Shown piece after piece: positions 1-9,804 of a stretch of 64,000 nt of DNA (the first letter of the stretch is position 1; every line of letters begins with the position of its first letter). The notes below the pieces were generated by a model that saw nothing but the letters and a program-made list of their open reading frames with translations, searched no databases and was not told where the DNA came from. Origin of the DNA: Pseudogymnoascus destructans (taxonomy: Eukaryota > Ascomycota > Leotiomycetes > Thelebolales > Thelebolaceae); the NCBI RefSeq assembly GCF_001641265.1, contig NW_020167521.1, positions 2,108,001-2,172,000 of the forward strand, written 5' to 3'. A program made the translations under genes and the position numbers.

Positions 1-191
1 AGACCTTTCCGTGATGCTCCCTCAACAAGGATATAACCGTGACGGAAGTGCGCTCCTCTTGAGTGGCTCATACGGCCGACAACTGCATAATAGGGCCTTC
101 ACCACATACGTGTCTAGTTCCTGATACCAACAAAGTCAGAAGAAGATCCTGACCTCGACAATTCCAAGGACAAGAAGCGAAGCCTGCTATA

Positions 192-907
192 ATGGCATGC
201 GATGCACAAGGACATGTCATCCGTGACAGGAGTCAAGATCAAGGACAAGAAACCCAATCTACTACAAGCAATGAGGACTGCTTAGAAAGCCACACCTACA
301 ATAGAAGGGAAACACTACTCGAGGATCCAGAACACCAAGCTACCCTTTGCATTTGGGAGCTTAAAGACCTCTCAGTCTTTAAGCTCCCAAATGCGAAGGG
401 TAGCACCTGGATCCAAGCCCAGAGAGAGGCTGCGCTTCAAATCCAAAAGCAGATGATGGAGGATTATGATCATGTCACCCAGCTCTACAATACTACCCTC
501 CAGAAGAGTCGAGAGGAGAAGGCTACATATGATGACAATATCAGCCAGCTACAAGAGGTTATCCAAGCTCATGAGCAGACAATGGCAGGACAAGCTGCTG
601 TTGTGAAATATCTTGAAAATGAGAAGTCAAAAAGCAGCACTACTCGCAATAGAGAATCACACCAGAAATCCACTAAGATCCCAGACCCTCCTACTCTCAC
701 AGACGGAATAGAGCCAGCTTATGACGATTGGAGCATTAAGATAAAGATGAAGCTCGAGGCGAACCTTGACCATTTTCCTACTCCAGCCCTTCAGATGGGT
801 TATGTGCAAAGCAGACTAGGTGGCAAAGCCTCCTCTCACATCAATCCATGCCTTCGATCTACTCAGAACAAGTTTCAAACTGTAGAGGAAATGTTTGAAG
901 TCCTAGA
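192..907 (+). pseudogene. Ty3/gypsy gag fragment, truncated by an LTR
   Basis: An open frame starting at ATG 192 encodes a Gag-like protein: an N-terminal Lys/Glu/Gln-rich coiled-coil stretch (roughly residues 70-155) followed by a segment typical of fungal Ty3/gypsy Gag, with a 'DPPTLTDG...YDDW' entry motif, 'HFPTPALQMGYVQSRLGGKA' and 'EEMFEVLD' near residue 235. Gag packages the element RNA into virus-like particles. The frame runs directly into an LTR at 908 and reads on as nonsense to a stop at 1130, so the capsid C-terminal part and any zinc knuckle are missing. No pol follows on this strand. It probably belongs to the family whose pol remnant and 3' LTR lie at 32.2-35.8 kb, because the same LTR abuts both; that link is inference. 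Bases 1-191 show no gene and may be element leader. Confidence 0.7.
340..403. repeat. 29-bp near-perfect inverted repeat (hairpin) inside gag
   Basis: Arms at 340-368 and 375-403 are reverse complements except for one position that would still form a G:U pair; the loop is the 6 bases at 369-374. Both arms lie inside the open gag frame. Confidence 0.85.
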
Positions 908-1656
908 TGTCATACTGACATTCGTTGCACTCAGTTTGCTATCAAACTCAAGAGCAAACTTGGAAATCTCCTCCTCAAACCTACAAGTCACTATACATAT
1001 TTTGGCTTATCACACCAACAACAAGAGCAATACTACTCAACGATTGCTACAACCATCTATGATTCATTACATGTCATCGCTCTTTAGTTACCCACAAGAT
1101 TGGTTAAGTTATGACATAATTTGTCTATGACATAATTTGTCTATACATAATTTGTCTATAGGGGTACTCTGACCTTGGACCTCCTTTTACTTCCTATAGG
1201 CTACGAACCTAAGAGATAATTCTATGGGATTCTCTTACGTCGACTACAGTTACCAAGCCTGGTTAGTCATGGAAAGTCTTGGAAAATGAGAGAACTACAC
1301 TCCTTTAGCATAAATAGGATTGCCCTTTCCTTAAGAAAGGGCAAGCAGACAATACAGTAAATCGACTATCACATACTTCCACGTCTTTTCCAAGCTTCCA
1401 AGCATTGATCTTGTTACTCCTTGTTTCTGAAAAGTCAGTGAGGTATTAACCTCTGACTTACCCCTGAGTTCCCAGACTCAACATTTGTTGCAACTTGTCT
1501 GAACCACTTCACTACATCACACACCTGATTGCTGCGTTGTGGAATAGTCTAAGCTACGACCCTTTGGCTCTGTTTTCTAAGACAGTGTGTTGTCTTAGTA
1601 AATTCATCCCTTCCTTGGGTGGCTAGATTCTCACATCTGGTGCACCCACCATTACA
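908..1656 (+). repeat. LTR of family A (749 bp, internally deleted)
   Basis: Begins TGTCATACTGACATTC and ends CACCATTACA, matching 34831-35769 and, inverted, the split copy at 36442-44398. It lacks about 170-200 bp present in the other two copies, near 1060-1070. The flanks (CTAGA before, TATCA after) are not a target duplication, and different retroelement families lie on each side, so the insertion has since been rearranged or truncated. Confidence 0.8.
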
Positions 1657-3290
1657 TATCATAGCTTAGAGGTATTGCTGTTGTGTCTTAGGAACTATAT
1701 ATAGCTACATGTCACCTGTTATGGCACATAGCTAGTTTGTACTAGGCCTCTTTGTGTCACTTGCTAGTGGCCTACTGTTAAGGATTCCTAGTTTTTTGAC
1801 TCGTTAGAGTAGTAAACGTCATACCTGTCATCCTCTAATGGCAGTTGAGGTGGTGGTCCTTCCTCTACTTGTTCTGCTGCATCTTGTAGACATTAGTATA
1901 ATTCCCACACTTGTGTTTTCCCTTTCTCCTTAGGAATGGACTCCTCAAACTTGTAATTGTTCGTAGCTTATCTCTATAGGCTGTGGTCCTTTATATCCTT
2001 CCCCTAGCTCTAGTTGCTCTAGTACTTACAATAGGCTTTCTTGTCAATCCTTATAGATCTCTTTGTTAGGGTGATATATGTTAAAGATTCTTCCTTCTAC
2101 GATAGCATCCTAGATGTTATATTCGCAAAGTTTGTACTTTAGCCATTCTATAGCTTCTTTTTCTGTGTAGTTCGCTCTACGTAGTTCCTAGTATAGGTAT
2201 TCTAGTCAGCACCTCATTGTGTAGACTATAACCTCCTAGTCTTGTGTAGTGCCTAGCTAGCTCGTTAGTGGCTTTAGCATAGGAATTCCTTAATCAACTG
2301 TGCCCTAGAGCATAGCTTCCTTAAAGGTCCTTACTACTCCTAGTAGCTGTTCTTTAAAGACAGTCTTACTTACACTTTCCTAAACACTTGTAATTAATGC
2401 TTCTACAAGCTAGTGAGCTCTTTGACTTCAGCTGCCACCAAGTCGTCACTCTTGTCTTTTCCATTTGACGTGTCGAATTCCTTGAGATCCTAAGCACTAA
2501 TGCTATAGGTCTCTTTTCCCTATAACGTGGCACATAGCTGTCTTGTAGGGCATTGTACCCACCCTAACCTTGCTAAGTGGCATTAAGCTGTTTGCTATAC
2601 TTTCGCCTGCTGTTCCCTTTCTTTAGTTGCTTGCAATTTCACGCTAAATGTCTAGGCTTGTTGTAGTTGAAGCAGAGCCATTCCTTAAGCTGTTGCTCCT
2701 TGTTAGGATTGTAGGGTTTGCCATTAGGCTTGGTAGCATCAAGTTCTATAGGTTAGGGCTAATGACTCTTGTTTGTCTTCTCTTCTAAGTCTAGTATTAA
2801 TTAGGTGGTCCCTACTTCTTCTTAAGTTGCCGTTTATAGTGTTAATTGTCAATCTTCTAGGCTAATTCAATCATCTCCCTAAGGTCATCTAGTTTGTTAG
2901 ACCTAGAGATTTCGTCCTTTACATGGTCTTTTAGACCTGTGTAGAATTGGCTGCAGATAGCCTCATCTCCCTAGTTGGCGAGTGTTGCATGCTATTGAAA
3001 CTCAGTAGTGTATGCAACTGCTAACCCTCTCTGCTTAAGAGCCTAGAGTGCCCTAACTGCATTTCGTCGCTCAACCACGGGCGAGTGTGCAAGCGAGCGT
3101 TGGAGTGAGCATGGGAGCGAGCGAGGGAGTTAAAGTAATAATTTCGAAGAGTAGGTAGATTATGTACCTTTACATACGGAGTAACAACTTGAACCTTGAG
3201 CAAAGCGAAAAGTTTGGTCACGAGTTGCTCTAGGCTCTCCCTAGGCGGTCTTTCGGTCTTTCTAGGGGCGAACTTAGCGGACATTTAGTG
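1657..3290 (-). pseudogene. Decayed chromovirus gag/pol junction and gag remnant
   Basis: This stretch aligns by eye, collinear and in the same orientation, with 41223-43280 of the intact chromovirus: the protease start, the gag-pol junction (the 16-base block at 1788-1803 is identical to 41343-41358), the zinc-knuckle region and the gag N-terminal region. The differences are overwhelmingly C-to-T or G-to-A, mostly at CpG, and stop codons fill the frame. The pattern fits repeat-induced point mutation or methylcytosine deamination. The similarity becomes untraceable near 3290. It belongs to the same lineage as the element at 36.8 kb but is much older. Confidence 0.75.
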
Positions 3291-3504
3291 GAACTCTCCT
3301 GTCCTGATTGATTGACAGATTCCTCTAGTGCGGGGCGACTGGGAATTTCTTCCTTCCAACCCCCCCCTCCATCTACGATAATTTGATTTTCCGCCTCACC
3401 AAAAAAAAGGAATTCCCACGCCACGAAACCTCCACGCCACTCTCTCCGCACACCTCTCAGCTTCAAGACCACCAAAGTCTCCAACTAACTCAAATCCGCA
3501 AATA

Positions 3505-3978
3505 TGGGTGGAGGAAACGTAAGACATTGCCCCCCCCAACCTCCCCAACCACCCCCCGCGCAAAGCTGATCAAAAAACCTCCTAGGGAGCCAAGGCAGCG
3601 AGCAAGCGCGAACGCGCAGCCAAAGACGCCAAGCCCGCCGCGAAGTCTCAGAAGAAAGTCGTAAGTCCAGCCACATGATGTCCATCCACATGCCGCCTCG
3701 ACCCCGTGTGAGCCCTCCGGGTCCTCGTACCTGCGAGTGGTAACCACGCGCAAAGAGGTTTCGTGACTTGATCCGGCGAAGGGCTGGGGCCTAGGCTTTG
3801 CTGGGTGATGCTGACGCGATGAACGATACGATAGAACGAGCGGGCTATGGACGTCCAATGCAATATCTGCAAGGCGACTTTTTTGAAGACGAGTCGTGCG
3901 CCGGCGCTCACCGAGCATGCGACGAATAAGCACAGCAAGACCCTGCCGGAGTGCTTCCCGAACTTCGTTGTCGCATAA
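3505..3978 (+). CDS. Small zinc-binding 4F5/At2g23090-like protein, 77 aa
   Basis: Three exons (3505-3519, 3586-3660, 3835-3978) join in frame to 77 residues. Intron 1 (66 nt) and intron 2 (174 nt) have GT/AG ends and CTGAT or CTGAC branch sites. The protein opens with MGGGN, continues with a Lys/Ala/Arg-rich basic stretch (about residues 6-30) and ends with a compact zinc-finger-like module: two Cys spaced by two residues in 'VQCNICKATF', then 'HATNKH' supplying two His. That is the layout of the small eukaryotic 4F5 N-terminal plus zinc-binding family (SERF/ZNF706-like), whose role is poorly defined. The first exon codes only five residues, so predictors often miss it. It lies tail to tail with the oxygenase gene, 294 bp away. 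Confidence 0.85.
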
Positions 3979-4272
3979 ACGAGGACGTCGACAAGACAAG
4001 AGTGGAGGGTACACTGGGAGAAGATACGGAGTGAGAGAATGAGTACAACGAGGGGATGGGAGGAACATCACATTTTGATTTTACGGCAGCGATAGGCGCT
4101 CTTGGGGCGTCTGGTGGTATTAGATGGGACGAGTTGAACGAGCTATGATATACCGTTTGGTTACGATTCTATGTGCTATCTCTTGACGACTGAGTGCGCC
4201 GCTTGCGGATATGGGGTCAATGAGAGTGGATATGGCCAGCTATTTCGAGGACCGACCCCTAACCCTACCCCT

Positions 4273-5667
4273 CTAATGAGCCTCCACGGCCTTCCCAGTT
4301 GCCTCCTCAACCTTCGCCCCCCCAGCCCCCTTCTCCTTCTCCTCCATCTCCCTCGCCTGATCCTCCCTAATCTGCCTCAACAACTCCGGATACCACCTCT
4401 CCCCCACATCCGGATGACTCTTAACCCTATTCATCAGCGTCGCCTCCCCAAGATGCTTATACTTCCCCGTCTTAAACGTAAACTCCACATCATCCAACCT
4501 CCCCCCATTCCTCTCCAACACCCTCCTCCTCAACTCCCGCAGCTCCTCAGGGATCTCCATACTCTCAAACGTCGCATCGTAACTCACCCCCTGAAAAAAC
4601 GGGATCGAGTACCGCGCCCCCGTCCCCGGCGCAGGCGACAAAACTCGATGCGTAGTAGACGTACACACGCCCGCCGTCAACGCCTCCATCCCCTGCCCCA
4701 TAGCCACAACCAGCGTCCCTGCAATCGGCGGGCAATCCACCCACTTCCCCGCCGTATTCTGCACCTGCAAACCCCTATGCTCCGACGCCTGCAACAGGTA
4801 GCTACTCAGCATCGAGTCCTTGTGCGGCCCAACGCCGTGTCCCTCCCCCTTGATCCCCAGCTCAGCGAGATCGGGATACCTCACAATCTTCAACTTGTGC
4901 TGCTGCGACGCATCGAAGTAGTGCGCGAATGCCTGCGGGGGGAGACCGATAGCCTCAGCGATCAGCGTGGTGAAGAACATGGAGATGGCGCCCATGCGGG
5001 ACATGTAGTCTTCGAAGGTTGAGCGGAAGGAGGGGAGGAGGGAGGGGGAGGGCCAGAGGTTGGGGGCGAGGAGGTTGTGGTAGAGGGGGTCGGTGGGGGA
5101 GGGGAGGGGGTGGGGGGTCGAGATGTCGATTTGTTCGCGGTGGTCGGTGGAGTGGGCGGTGGTTTCGGCGTCGAGGCGGGAGTAGCCTAGGAAGGAGGCG
5201 GCGGTTTTCATTTCGATTTTGAGTCTGGGTCGGGTTAGTATGGTTCCAATTGCGTCTTGGGGGTGACTATGGTCTCTCTTCTGCCTAGGTTGATATGCCG
5301 CCGTGGGCTCTTATAGAGAGACCTAGATAACCACAGCCTGGAGGGACCAAGAACCCTCATTCGTAGGAAGCCATGATGTCAAATCCACAGCCCCACTTGA
5401 ATTGTTTGCGCGGCACAAGTATAGCGGGGTAGAAAACGAGACATATGAATAAGATGGCACCTACTTCTCCTCCAACGGAATATCAAAGAACCCCACCCCC
5501 TCCTTAATCACCCTCTCCGTCAACTCCTCCGGAATCCCCGCATTCTTCAAATACAAAAATCCAACCTCAAGCAACGCATGCCTTAGCTCCTCCAGGAACT
5601 TAGGTTTCGTCTCTGGATCCCGTGCCAGTGAGAGGTCGAGGATGGGGATGGAGCCGAATGACGACAT
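4273..5667 (-). CDS. 2-oxoglutarate/Fe(II)-dependent oxygenase (isopenicillin N synthase-like)
   Basis: Two exons, 5667-5465 and 5224-4273, give 384 residues. The 240-nt intron starts GTAGGT and has a perfect TACTAAC branch site before CCCAG; splicing yields the family-typical 'EEKLKIEMKTAASFLGYSR'. The N-terminal half is the DIOX_N domain ('IPILDLSLARDPE', 'GFLYLKNAGI'). The catalytic double-stranded beta-helix shows the iron ligands H202 and D204 in 'GPHKDS', distal H260 in 'TTHRVLSP', and the 2-oxoglutarate-binding R272 followed by Y-S. Enzymes of this group hydroxylate, desaturate or cyclise small molecules using O2 and 2-oxoglutarate; the substrate cannot be predicted. The C terminus is a charged Lys/Glu tail. 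No other biosynthetic gene is adjacent, so a specialised-metabolism role is not supported by context. Confidence 0.9.
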
Positions 5668-6038
5668 TCTCGGGTTTGTGCACAGATGCAGGCGTTGTCA
5701 GTTGTTGTCAGCAAGCTACGCTTTCAATATGAAGTAATTAAATACTCGATGAATAGTATGAAGGAGAGAAGGAGCGTGTGCTCCACCGGATTTACATTGT
5801 TAAACCGCGGTTGTAAACTAGAGGCGACGCCGAGCCATAGACGCGGGGTAAGGCGTCATTCCCCTCTTATCATCACGTGCTACATATTTCATAAAAGGGG
5901 CAAGGCAAGTCGCCCTATGGGGGTTGTTCAAGTGTAGTTGAATGTTTGTTCCATTCAAACTCTACAGCAGTGCCCTGCCAAGACATGAAAGTACTCCTCG
6001 CTATGTAACAAAAGATGAACCTAGAACACACACACAGC

Positions 6039-9000
6039 TCACTGAACCCCAATCGGCTTGGTAGAAAATAGACCCGCGACCTGATAGAACATCTCCTCGA
6101 TAGGCGGGAGAGCGAACGAAGGTCCAATGTCGAAGATATTCGCGAGCTGCTGCTGCGAGACAACTGGCGCTCCATCGTCATCGGCGTCCTCCTCGATTGC
6201 CTCAACATCAGCCATCTCCTCTGCCTCCGCCTCCTCGACAAGCTGCATGAGTCCCACAGCTGGCTCCTCAACCACAGACTCGAGTCCGAGATCCGCAATC
6301 GACTGCGCCATCACTGCAGACGCCTGGCTTGCCTTGGGCGTAATAGTGGCGATCTCAGCTGCTGCGTCGATGGCGATGTATCCTGGCGAATTCGCTGAGG
6401 GGACAAGGGCGGTAAGCAGGTATGGGAGGCTCTGTGCCATTAATGGGGCTGGTCGTACGGCCTCGAATACAGCAATCTGGCTGTATACGCCGGCTAGAGT
6501 GCCTGCGATGTGGACACCTTCCTTTTCTCTGCCTTTGCATGGAAGTGCCACGGCGAATGTCTTGCTTTGTCTGTCGACGCTCAAGTGGATCATCTCTGCC
6601 TTTTGCTCGAGAGTGAGTGCTAATTGCCTTGAGCCTAGCCTGATGCCGTATTTTAGCTCGTTTGAGACGATGTCGTATACGCGTACTTCATCTGCCACGG
6701 TGACGAGGTATTGGGAGACAATCGCCATCCGCACAATATCGCCAGTATATGATGTAGGCCGTGAGTATTTGACAGTACCGACAGATGGGTCGACGAGGTG
6801 AATCACAGCGTCATGTCCGCCAGTCAATGCAGCCGCGAGTACCGAGCCATCTTCAGAGAATGCAAGACACCCGTGATCTGGTCTTTGCGGAGCACCAGGA
6901 ACAGTGACTTCAACTTCCGAAACTGGTTTCGGCAGCGTAACCTGGCCCCGACAGCTCCAGCTAACCAAAGCCTCTCCATCCTTCCCGCGAACAGCGATGC
7001 CATCACGCGTCCTGGTCTTGGGTCTCCAGATGCGGACAGTGCTGTCTTCGCCGATAGTAGAGAAGGCGTGAGAGCTGGGATCTACGACAAGGTCGAAAAT
7101 TCGCCCAGCGCCGTAGTTCTCAGGTCCCATCGTGTGAGGGGCATCGATCCGGGAAACTAATTCCCAGGTCTCGGTAGTCTCGCTCCACTGCCAGAACTTT
7201 AGGTAAACCTCGCGGCGCTTGCGCTGCTCGTCGGCGAGGTTAATTGTCGAGTGGCCTAGGTACTCTAGGTCGCGGCGAGGAGGCAGCCATTCGTCCACGG
7301 TAGCAAGCCACAATCCGTCATGGCTGATCTGCATGTGAGTGACTTGGGGCTCTGAGATGCGGTGGGCGTTGGGCCCAACATTGATATTGGTGATGTTGGT
7401 TCTCGACAAGGCCTGGCGGGAGATGTTGTGTGAGGATGCGACGTCGAATGTCTGCAGGTATGGGGTGCTGAGGATTTCCTTGGACAGAGGATTGATTTCT
7501 TGGTTCTCTCCAACGGCTAGAAGCAGGTGTGATGGTTTGAGGGGGTTAATAACTGCTGGTGCGTGCTGCACAAGTATCCCTTCGCGCTCGTCGTCCTTGA
7601 CTCTTGAGACCCTGGCATCTAAGGAAACTGAATCTCTAATGACTTGGGTTTGAAGACCAGATATGCTGGCGGTAGGCTTTAGCTCAGCGGTAGAGAGAAT
7701 CATGGCAGAGTTGTCAGCCAGGCGGACCGCGTAAGATGATCCAGTCGGGGATACGACGATGTTATGGATAGCGGCTGAAAGATGGGGCAGGAATTGCTTC
7801 TTTCCCGTATCGAGTTGCCACAAAACCATGACCGTCTCGCTGCCACCAGAGATGATATAATTACCATCCAGCGACCACTTGACACTCTGGACAGCCTTTC
7901 TGTGCCAATGCATCTTGCGAGGTAGCATATCAACAGCCGGTTTCCCGGATGCGACGGCATTCTGTGACTGAATCATCTTCCTCAGAAGATCGTTGTGGAC
8001 GAAAATGGAACCCTTCACATCTCCGACCACAACATCCACAACACCAAAGGTCTCTGCCTTGGACTTCGACTCCTTAGACTTTGACTTCTGGCTCTTGTCT
8101 GCGGAGGTGACTCGCACGTCGATGGAGGAAATGTAATCGGTTGATTCGAAGACGCGGAACTCGTATCTGATCTTGTCCACGCTGTCAAAGTCGGTGGTTC
8201 TGAGGTTGGCCACCAGGACTCTCCTCTCGGATGCCGCAACAATCAAACTTCCGTTCTTGACGACCTTGAGAATATGGATGGGCTGCGTAGAGGTGTAGAT
8301 TGTCCGTGCAACAGTTGGGATGTCGCTGCCAGGCGGTGTGAGCTCGTGTGCAGTTACTCTCCACCCTCCGTCGCGGCGCTCTTCAGTCGTGAAAACGATA
8401 TCGCGAGTTCGACCAGCGGATGTCATTGAGGATGCCGTCATGTGTGTCATTCCCATCGACGAAGTAGTCCAGAATTGATCTGTCCCACTTCCTGAAACCC
8501 AGTTGATGTGATATACAGCTCCATCTGAGCATGCCACCCAGATCATGCTCGGGTCCGTCTCCGAAAGGGCGTACGCAACGATGCGTACATTGGCTGGCCT
8601 GGAGCCGTTGACGCTCAGGTCGATGGAGCGGTGTAAAAGCGAAGTTGCCGTCGAGTAAACGTGAATTGATTGACGGTGTGCGACGATAAGAAACCTATTA
8701 CTTTTATTAGCCACTGTATAATCAGAAGAAACTGTGTGCCCTTACTTTTCGCCCTCTGTAAATAAAGGGTCTACGTCGATCATTCGCCCTCCAATCGGTG
8801 CTGAGACTTTCCAGTCGGAGTCCTTCAATTTGGAAGCCTTTGACTTGGATGCTTTCCTTGCCTTTTTCTCATATTCGTCTTCTTTCTGTGCATATTGCTC
8901 AAAATCTTCTGCACCAGAAGAATCTACTTTGTCATCGTGGGCACCAGATCCATTGACCGTTGCGAGCTCATTTATAGGCGCAAAGGCTGCATCCCATCCG

Positions 9001-9116
9001 CCGCCGGAAATCACAGACGTTGGAGCATCTTCCAGAACATCTGTAGTTGCTTTCGCCCGTTTAAGTGTTTCGACTCCCTGCGCCGACCCTCTCTTGCGCT
9101 TCAGAACTGAAGCCAT
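6039..9116 (-). CDS. utp17: U3 snoRNP-associated WD40 protein Nan1/Utp17 (WDR75 homologue)
   Basis: Exon 1 (9116-8746) and exon 2 (8694-6039) are separated by a 51-nt intron (GTAAGG...AATAG) whose removal gives 'EGEKFLIVAHRQSIHVYS', the usual WDR75 junction; total 1,008 residues. The N-terminal 120 residues are charged and nuclear-protein-like. Two beta-propellers follow, with recognisable WD blades such as 'SVKWSLDGNYIISGGSETVMVLWQLD' and 'DSTVRIWRP' (only parts quoted), and an acidic tail rich in Glu/Asp near the C terminus. Utp17 belongs to the t-UTP subcomplex of the SSU processome, which binds nascent pre-rRNA in the nucleolus and is needed for 18S rRNA maturation and rDNA transcription. 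Translation starts at 9116; in-frame codons upstream lack ATG. It is divergent from rpb10 with 277 bp between starts. Confidence 0.88.
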
Positions 9117-9393
9117 TTCGTTGTCAGAGGTTGCCCGTAGCTGGTAAGTTGTGACGTTCCGCCTCGTGAGCACGTACAAATTGGCTCTGGGGAAAAGTAA
9201 AATAATTTTGGCGCTAAGATTGTGGCAGCCTCGCGATTACAGGCTGGTAACGGAAAAAGTTGCACGAAATCACCGCGCGCGACCAGCACAGTTATCTTTA
9301 CCCTCCATTTCTTCTGCGCGACAACGTCAACGTCGGAGCAACGACACAAAAGTCAGATTTTTATAGATCTAGTCACGCAATTCAGAAGTCGCG
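9117..9393. promoter_or_regulatory. Shared divergent promoter of utp17 and rpb10
   Basis: The 277 bp separate two head-to-head start codons. Both products serve ribosome and RNA production, so co-regulation is plausible. I see no unambiguous TATA box; a CpG-containing patch lies near 9270-9330. Confidence 0.5.
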
Positions 9394-9804
9394 ATGATTA
9401 TTCCTGTGCGCTGCTTCTCCTGTGGCAAGGTACGTGGATGAATTCACCTCCTTGGCCACGCCTCTTACTGACCGCGTGGACAGGTGGTGGGTGACCTCTG
9501 GGAATCATACATCAAGCTACTGGAGGATGGAGAGGAGCACGGGTGAGTTTACTGGATGATTATTTCGGTGTTACTTCTTACTGACGCCCTCTGGACAGAG
9601 ACGCAATGGACCACCTTGGCCTCAAGAGATACTGTTGCCGCCGCATGGTCATGACCCACGTCGATTTGATTGAGAAGCTCTTGAAGTACGACCAACAACC
9701 TAATTATAGGATATATCCCTTCAAACCAAAAGCGCCTATGCTAACGGTCTCGCAGATATAACCCTGCGGAGCGCGACACTCGCAAAGCTGCGTTCGATAA
9801 TTAG
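9394..9804 (+). CDS. rpb10: RNA polymerases I, II and III shared subunit Rpb10 (RPABC5)
   Basis: Four short exons (9394-9429, 9484-9542, 9599-9685, 9756-9804) join to 76 residues, close to the usual ~70. The protein is one of the most conserved in eukaryotes and is unmistakable: start MIIPVRCFSCGK, then 'VVGDLWESYIKLLEDGE', 'DHLGLKRYCCRRM' and 'HVDLIEKLL', 'YNP'. The Zn-binding cysteines are the CxxC at residues 7 and 10 and the CC pair near 45. Rpb10 sits at the base of the Rpb3/Rpb11 assembly platform of all three nuclear polymerases. All three introns (54, 56 and 70 nt) carry GT/AG ends and CTGAC or CTAAC branch sites. The gene is too fragmented for a simple ORF scan to reveal. Confidence 0.95.

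Noticed and set aside
4171..5022. Long plus-strand Pro/Leu/Arg-rich frame opposite the oxygenase gene
   Set aside because: Shadow frame created by the high GC and codon bias of the real minus-strand gene; no domain.
8695..8745. Alternative acceptors at 8714 and 8701 for the utp17 intron
   Set aside because: The first breaks the frame; the second is in frame but inserts two extra residues. AATAG|G at 8694 gives the family-typical 'EKFLIVAHR'.
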